From contig CM073595.1 of assembly GCA_037074705.1 (NCBI GenBank), positions 24,779,501 to 24,843,500 of the forward strand: a stretch of DNA of 64,000 nucleotides, given 5' to 3'. Each line of letters starts with the position of its first letter. Within the stretch, counting starts at the first letter, position 1. The translations under genes were made by a program, and so were the position numbers. Shown one piece after another: positions 60,435-64,000 of the stretch. The notes under the pieces were generated by a model, which worked only from the letters and a program-made list of their open reading frames with translations, did no database searches and had not been told where the DNA came from. Source of the stretch: Zhengitettix transpicula. Taxonomy: Eukaryota > Arthropoda > Insecta > Orthoptera > Tetrigidae.

Positions 60435-62285
60435 ATCAAATATGGCCACTCTGTTACATCTTAACCTCTTCGGTCATCCAATTAATTACTGGAACCTTTT
60501 GGTTCCAATATTTTATCTTTATTTAAATAACCGTATGCCAAGTGACACCTTTAAACTTTACATAAAATATGGCGGCTTTGTTACATCTTAAAATCTAATT
60601 AATTTCTATAAAAACTAGCATATTTTTCTACTAATATTTGTTTTTCCTTTAACGTAAAGAATCGATTCCCGCGAAGTAACTGGTTTGACTAAAGTTCAAA
60701 TATGGGCGCTGTGTAAATTCATAAGCTATTCAGTGTTCTGATTATAAACAAGCGCCTTATGTAACAAACATTTGTTTGTCTCATAACACACAAAATCGAA
60801 TTTTGCCAAAGGCCATGCCGAACTTTACATCAAATATGGCCGCTGTCTCTAATCATAAATTCTTTTGAACCCCTATTATCAACAAGCACATTTTCAGCCA
60901 ATATTTTTTACGCTTTACGTACAAAATCAATTCTTTCCATTTACATCAAAAATGGCCTCTGTGTAACATATTTCCCTTTTATGTTATCCTATTATAAACC
61001 CGCACCTTTCGCTGCCAAAATTTATTTTCTTCTTATCCTACAGAATCGATATTTACCGCTTGACAAGTTTTGACTTTACATCAAATATGGCTGCTGTGTA
61101 ACATCTTAACCTCTTATGTAATCCTATTATGAACCAGCACCCTTTGCTACCAATATTTTTGTTCTCATTACGTACAAATTCGATACTTGCGACGTAACAC
61201 ATTTTAACTGTACATGAAACATTGCCGATGTGTAACATTTAAATTTTTTTTGTAATCCTCATATAAACAATCAGCTTTCGCTACCAAAAGTGTACTCATA
61301 ACGCACAAAATCAATTTTAGCCAAAGGCAAAGTTTAACTTTACATATATTTGTTCTCTTAACGTACAAAATCGATTCTCGCCAAGTAACTCATTTGAGGT
61401 TACATCAAATATGGCCGCTGTGTAACATCTAAACCTTTTCTGCAATCCTGTTATAAACCCGCACTTTTTGCTACCAATGTTTTTGTTCTCAAAAAGTAAA
61501 ATTTAGATAATAGGCACGTAACACGTTTTAACTTTACATCAAATATGGCCGCTCTGTTACATCTTAACTACTTCGCTCATCCGATTAATAACTCGAACGT
61601 TTTGGTTCAAATATTTTATCTATATTTAAATAACCGTATGCCAAGTGACACCTTTAAACTTTACATAAAATATGGCGGCTTTGTTACATCTTAAATCCGA
61701 ATGCATTTTAATAAAATAAGCACCTATTTCTACTAAAATTTGTTTTTCCCTTAACGTAAAGAATCGATTCTCGCGAAGTAACTGGTTTGACTTTACTTCA
61801 AATATGGCCGCTGTTTAACTTCATAACCTATTCTGTGTTCCGATTATAAACAAGCACTTTTTGTAACAAATATTTGTTTGTCTCATAACACACAAATTCT
61901 AATTTAGCCAAAGGCTATGTCTAACTTCACATCAAATAAGGTCGTTAATTCTTTTGAACCCCTATTATCAACCAGCACATTTTTAGCCAATATTTTTTTT
62001 CGCTTTATTTACAAAATCATTTCTTTCTATTTACATCAAAATTGGCCGCTGTGTAACATATTTCCCTTTTATGTTAACCTATTATAAACCCGCACCATTT
62101 TCTGCCAAAATTTATTTTTTTCTTATCGTTCAGAATCGAATTTTACCGCGTGACAAGTTTTAACTTTACATCAAATATGGCTTCTTATGTTATCCTATTA
62201 TGACCTTTTGCTGCCAATATTTTTGTTCTCATTACGTACAATTTCGATACTACCGACGTAACTCATTTTAACTGTACATCAAATA
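60435..62285 (+). repeat. Segment duplicated inside the array (partner 56820-58680)
   Basis: It carries the same ordered rare variants as 56820-58680. The part from about 61550 also resembles 52850-53620, so at least three related copies of that sub-segment exist. Confidence 0.78.
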
Positions 62286-63800
62286 ACAATCAGCTTTTGC
62301 TACCATAACGTGTACTCATAACGCACAAAATCAATTTTAGCCAAAGGCAAAGTTTAACTTTACATATATTTGTTCTCTTAAGGTACAAAATTGATTCTAG
62401 CCAAGTAACTCGTTTGACTTTACATCAAATATAGCTGCTGTGTAACATCTGATACCATATGTTATCCTATTATAAAACAGCACCTTTTGCTATCAATGTT
62501 TTTGTTCTCATTACGTACTAACTCGATTATAGACACGATGGACGTTTTAACATTACATCAAATATGGCCGCAGTGTAACATCTTAACCTCTTCTTTAAAC
62601 GTATTGTAACGTGACACGTTTTAATTTAACTTCAAATATGTCCGCTGTGTAACATCTTAACCTCTTCTGTTATCTTATTATAAACAAGCACCTTTTGCTC
62701 TTTTGCTACAAAGTTTTGTTGTTCTCATAACGCTTAAAATCGATTTTAGCCACAGGCAATGTTTAACTTTACATCAGATATGACTGCTGTGTTTCATCCT
62801 AAACTCTTTTGAACCCCCATTATAAACCAGCACCTTTTGCAGCCAATATTTGTATTTCTCTTAACGATTCTCAATCGATTCTCGTCACGATACACGTTTT
62901 AACGTTACATCAAATGTGGCCGCTGTGTGACATTTTATCCTCTTATGTTATCCTATTATAAACCAGCAACTCTTTCTGCCAAAATTAATTTTGCTCTTAA
63001 CGTACAGAATCGGTTTTTACCGCTCGACAAGTTTTAACTTTACATAAAATATGGCCGCTGTGTAATATCGGAACCTCTTCTGTAATGTTTTTATAAACCC
63101 GCACTTTTACTACAAATATTTGTTGTTCTCTTAACGTACTAAATCGATTCTAGCCAAGTGACATCTTTAAACTTTTCATCAAAAATGGCCGCTGAGTATT
63201 ATTTTATCCACTTCTGATATCCTATTATAAACCCGCGCCTATTGCTACAAATATTTGTTGTTCTCTGTACGGACTTTTCATCAAATATGGCCACCGGGTA
63301 ATACATTTAGTCTACTGTTAGCCTATGATAAACAAATCGGTTTGTACCAATTGTGTAGAATAAAATTTGTGTTGACACGAATGTTAAGACTGTATTAAAT
63401 AAATCCTGTTATCTTCTGTTGTTCTATTATTCCAATGATATTATTATGCATTTCTGAATATATGCACTCTATATTTAGTTATATCACCTCAAAGATAGAT
63501 GCATGCCACGTTATTATTTTTAACTTTTTATCAAATACTGCCGACGGGTAATACCTTAACCTCTTCTGTTATCCTATTAAAAACCCGCACGTTTTGCTAT
63601 TACATGAATTTGTTGTTATATTTACCTGCATAATCGATTCCTGTTACGTGACACATAGTAACTGTGTATCAAATATGGCCGTGTCATTCCCTAACCTCTT
63701 CTGTTATTCTATTATAAACCCGCTGGTTTTGCTACTACAATAATTTGTTGTTCTCTTTACATACAAAACCTCTTATATTATCCTATTATAAGTACCCTGT

Positions 63801-64000
63801 TTTTTCTATTTTTGTAGCATAATTATTGTGATTGACAGAAATGCTTTAATGTCGTATTTTGCGTCCTAGTCACTCCTGTTATCCTCTCATCGCAATGATT
63901 CGAATGACCGTTGTTTGTAGGTTCGGTATACATAAACTAAAATGCATGAAGAACAAGTTTAAATTTTTCTTGGCTATTGAAGTTAAAGAAACCCAGTTCA
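63801..64000. other. Right border of the array
   Basis: TGTAGCATAATTATTGTGAT and CACTCCTGTTATCCTCTCAT resemble a variant near 63353-63440 (TGTAGAATAAAATTTGTGTT, AATCCTGTTATCTTCTGTTG). A border-specific monomer variant therefore continues to about 63910. The last 90 bp show nothing recognisable. Confidence 0.5.

Larger units (their letters stand above)
46141..63800 (+). repeat. Complex satellite array, monomer about 133-137 bp, about 130 copies
   Basis: Each monomer carries, in order: CTTTACATCAAATATGGCCG, CTGTGTAACATCTTAACC, TCTTCTGTAATCCTATTATA, AACCCGCACTTTTGGCTACC, AATATTTTTGTTCTCA, ACGTACAAAATCGATTCTCG and CCACGTAACACG. Successive ATGGCCGCTGTG motifs are spaced about 130-140 bp apart. 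Monomers near the left end (46.1-47.3 kb) and right end (63.1-63.8 kb) are the most diverged, as is usual at array borders. All copies run in the same direction. Internal higher-order units and large duplications are listed separately. Minus-strand ORFs across the array translate the repeat and are not annotated as genes. A structural role such as centromeric or heterochromatic satellite is possible but not shown by the sequence. Confidence 0.97.

Noticed and set aside
46141..63800. CRISPR-like array
   Set aside because: Repeats are contiguous 133-137-bp monomers with no unique spacers, in a eukaryotic context.

Overview
This window looks like intergenic, repeat-dominated DNA from a large, AT-rich arthropod genome, most likely an insect. 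The evidence is a mariner element, Jockey-type and other non-LTR retrotransposon relics, LTR-like units inserted into (TA)n tracts, Helitron-like short elements, tRNA-derived SINEs, and a long complex satellite array. I cannot name the species. I found no host protein-coding gene. Apart from the mariner and LINE fragments, every ORF I examined is short, unrecognised, or a by-product of a repeat.

Regions 1-34 kb and 38-40 kb are a patchwork of mobile-element remains. A family of roughly 0.7-1.1 kb units with TGTAATA...TATTACA ends occurs in both orientations: 1-207, 258-1253, 17972-19018, 22736-23780, about 23805-24637, 29323-29997, 30024-31047, 32814-33890 and 39074-40035. A relative with TGTGGT...ACCACA ends lies at 38102-39054. 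They usually abut (TA)n runs and carry an AATAAA signal and a shared GACCCTGAGA core, so I read them as solo or rearranged LTRs. Between them are a long inverted repeat around a (TA)n(TG)n centre (1301-2120), a broken LINE with reverse transcriptase, RNase H and zinc-knuckle pieces (8471-10325, minus), a mariner copy with intact ends but a dead transposase (12340-13393), a foldback element with about 470-bp arms (20336-21421), a second LINE tail (21620-22014), a 289-bp element with 40-bp inverted ends (27092-27380), a tRNA-derived SINE (25628-25830), and several copies of a short family with CCGCATACA motifs.

From 34.47 to 35.9 kb is a degenerate minisatellite of about 30 bp built around GGTACCGG and GTATTTTTGACTCTC. 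From 36 to 46 kb the DNA is AT-rich and mostly unassigned. It holds two Helitron-like elements in inverted orientation (42779-43393 and 45264-45852), a transposase scrap near 42.1 kb, and a small inverted pair at 41.3-41.5 kb.

From about 46.14 kb to 63.8 kb the window is one satellite array of about 130 diverged monomers of roughly 133-137 bp. It has a six-monomer higher-order unit of about 804 bp, and larger internal duplications displaced by about 3.61, 4.87 and 5.08 kb. This array is the most distinctive structure here. Its monomers read open over long stretches on the minus strand, giving a family of near-identical short ORFs that are probably a by-product of the repeat.
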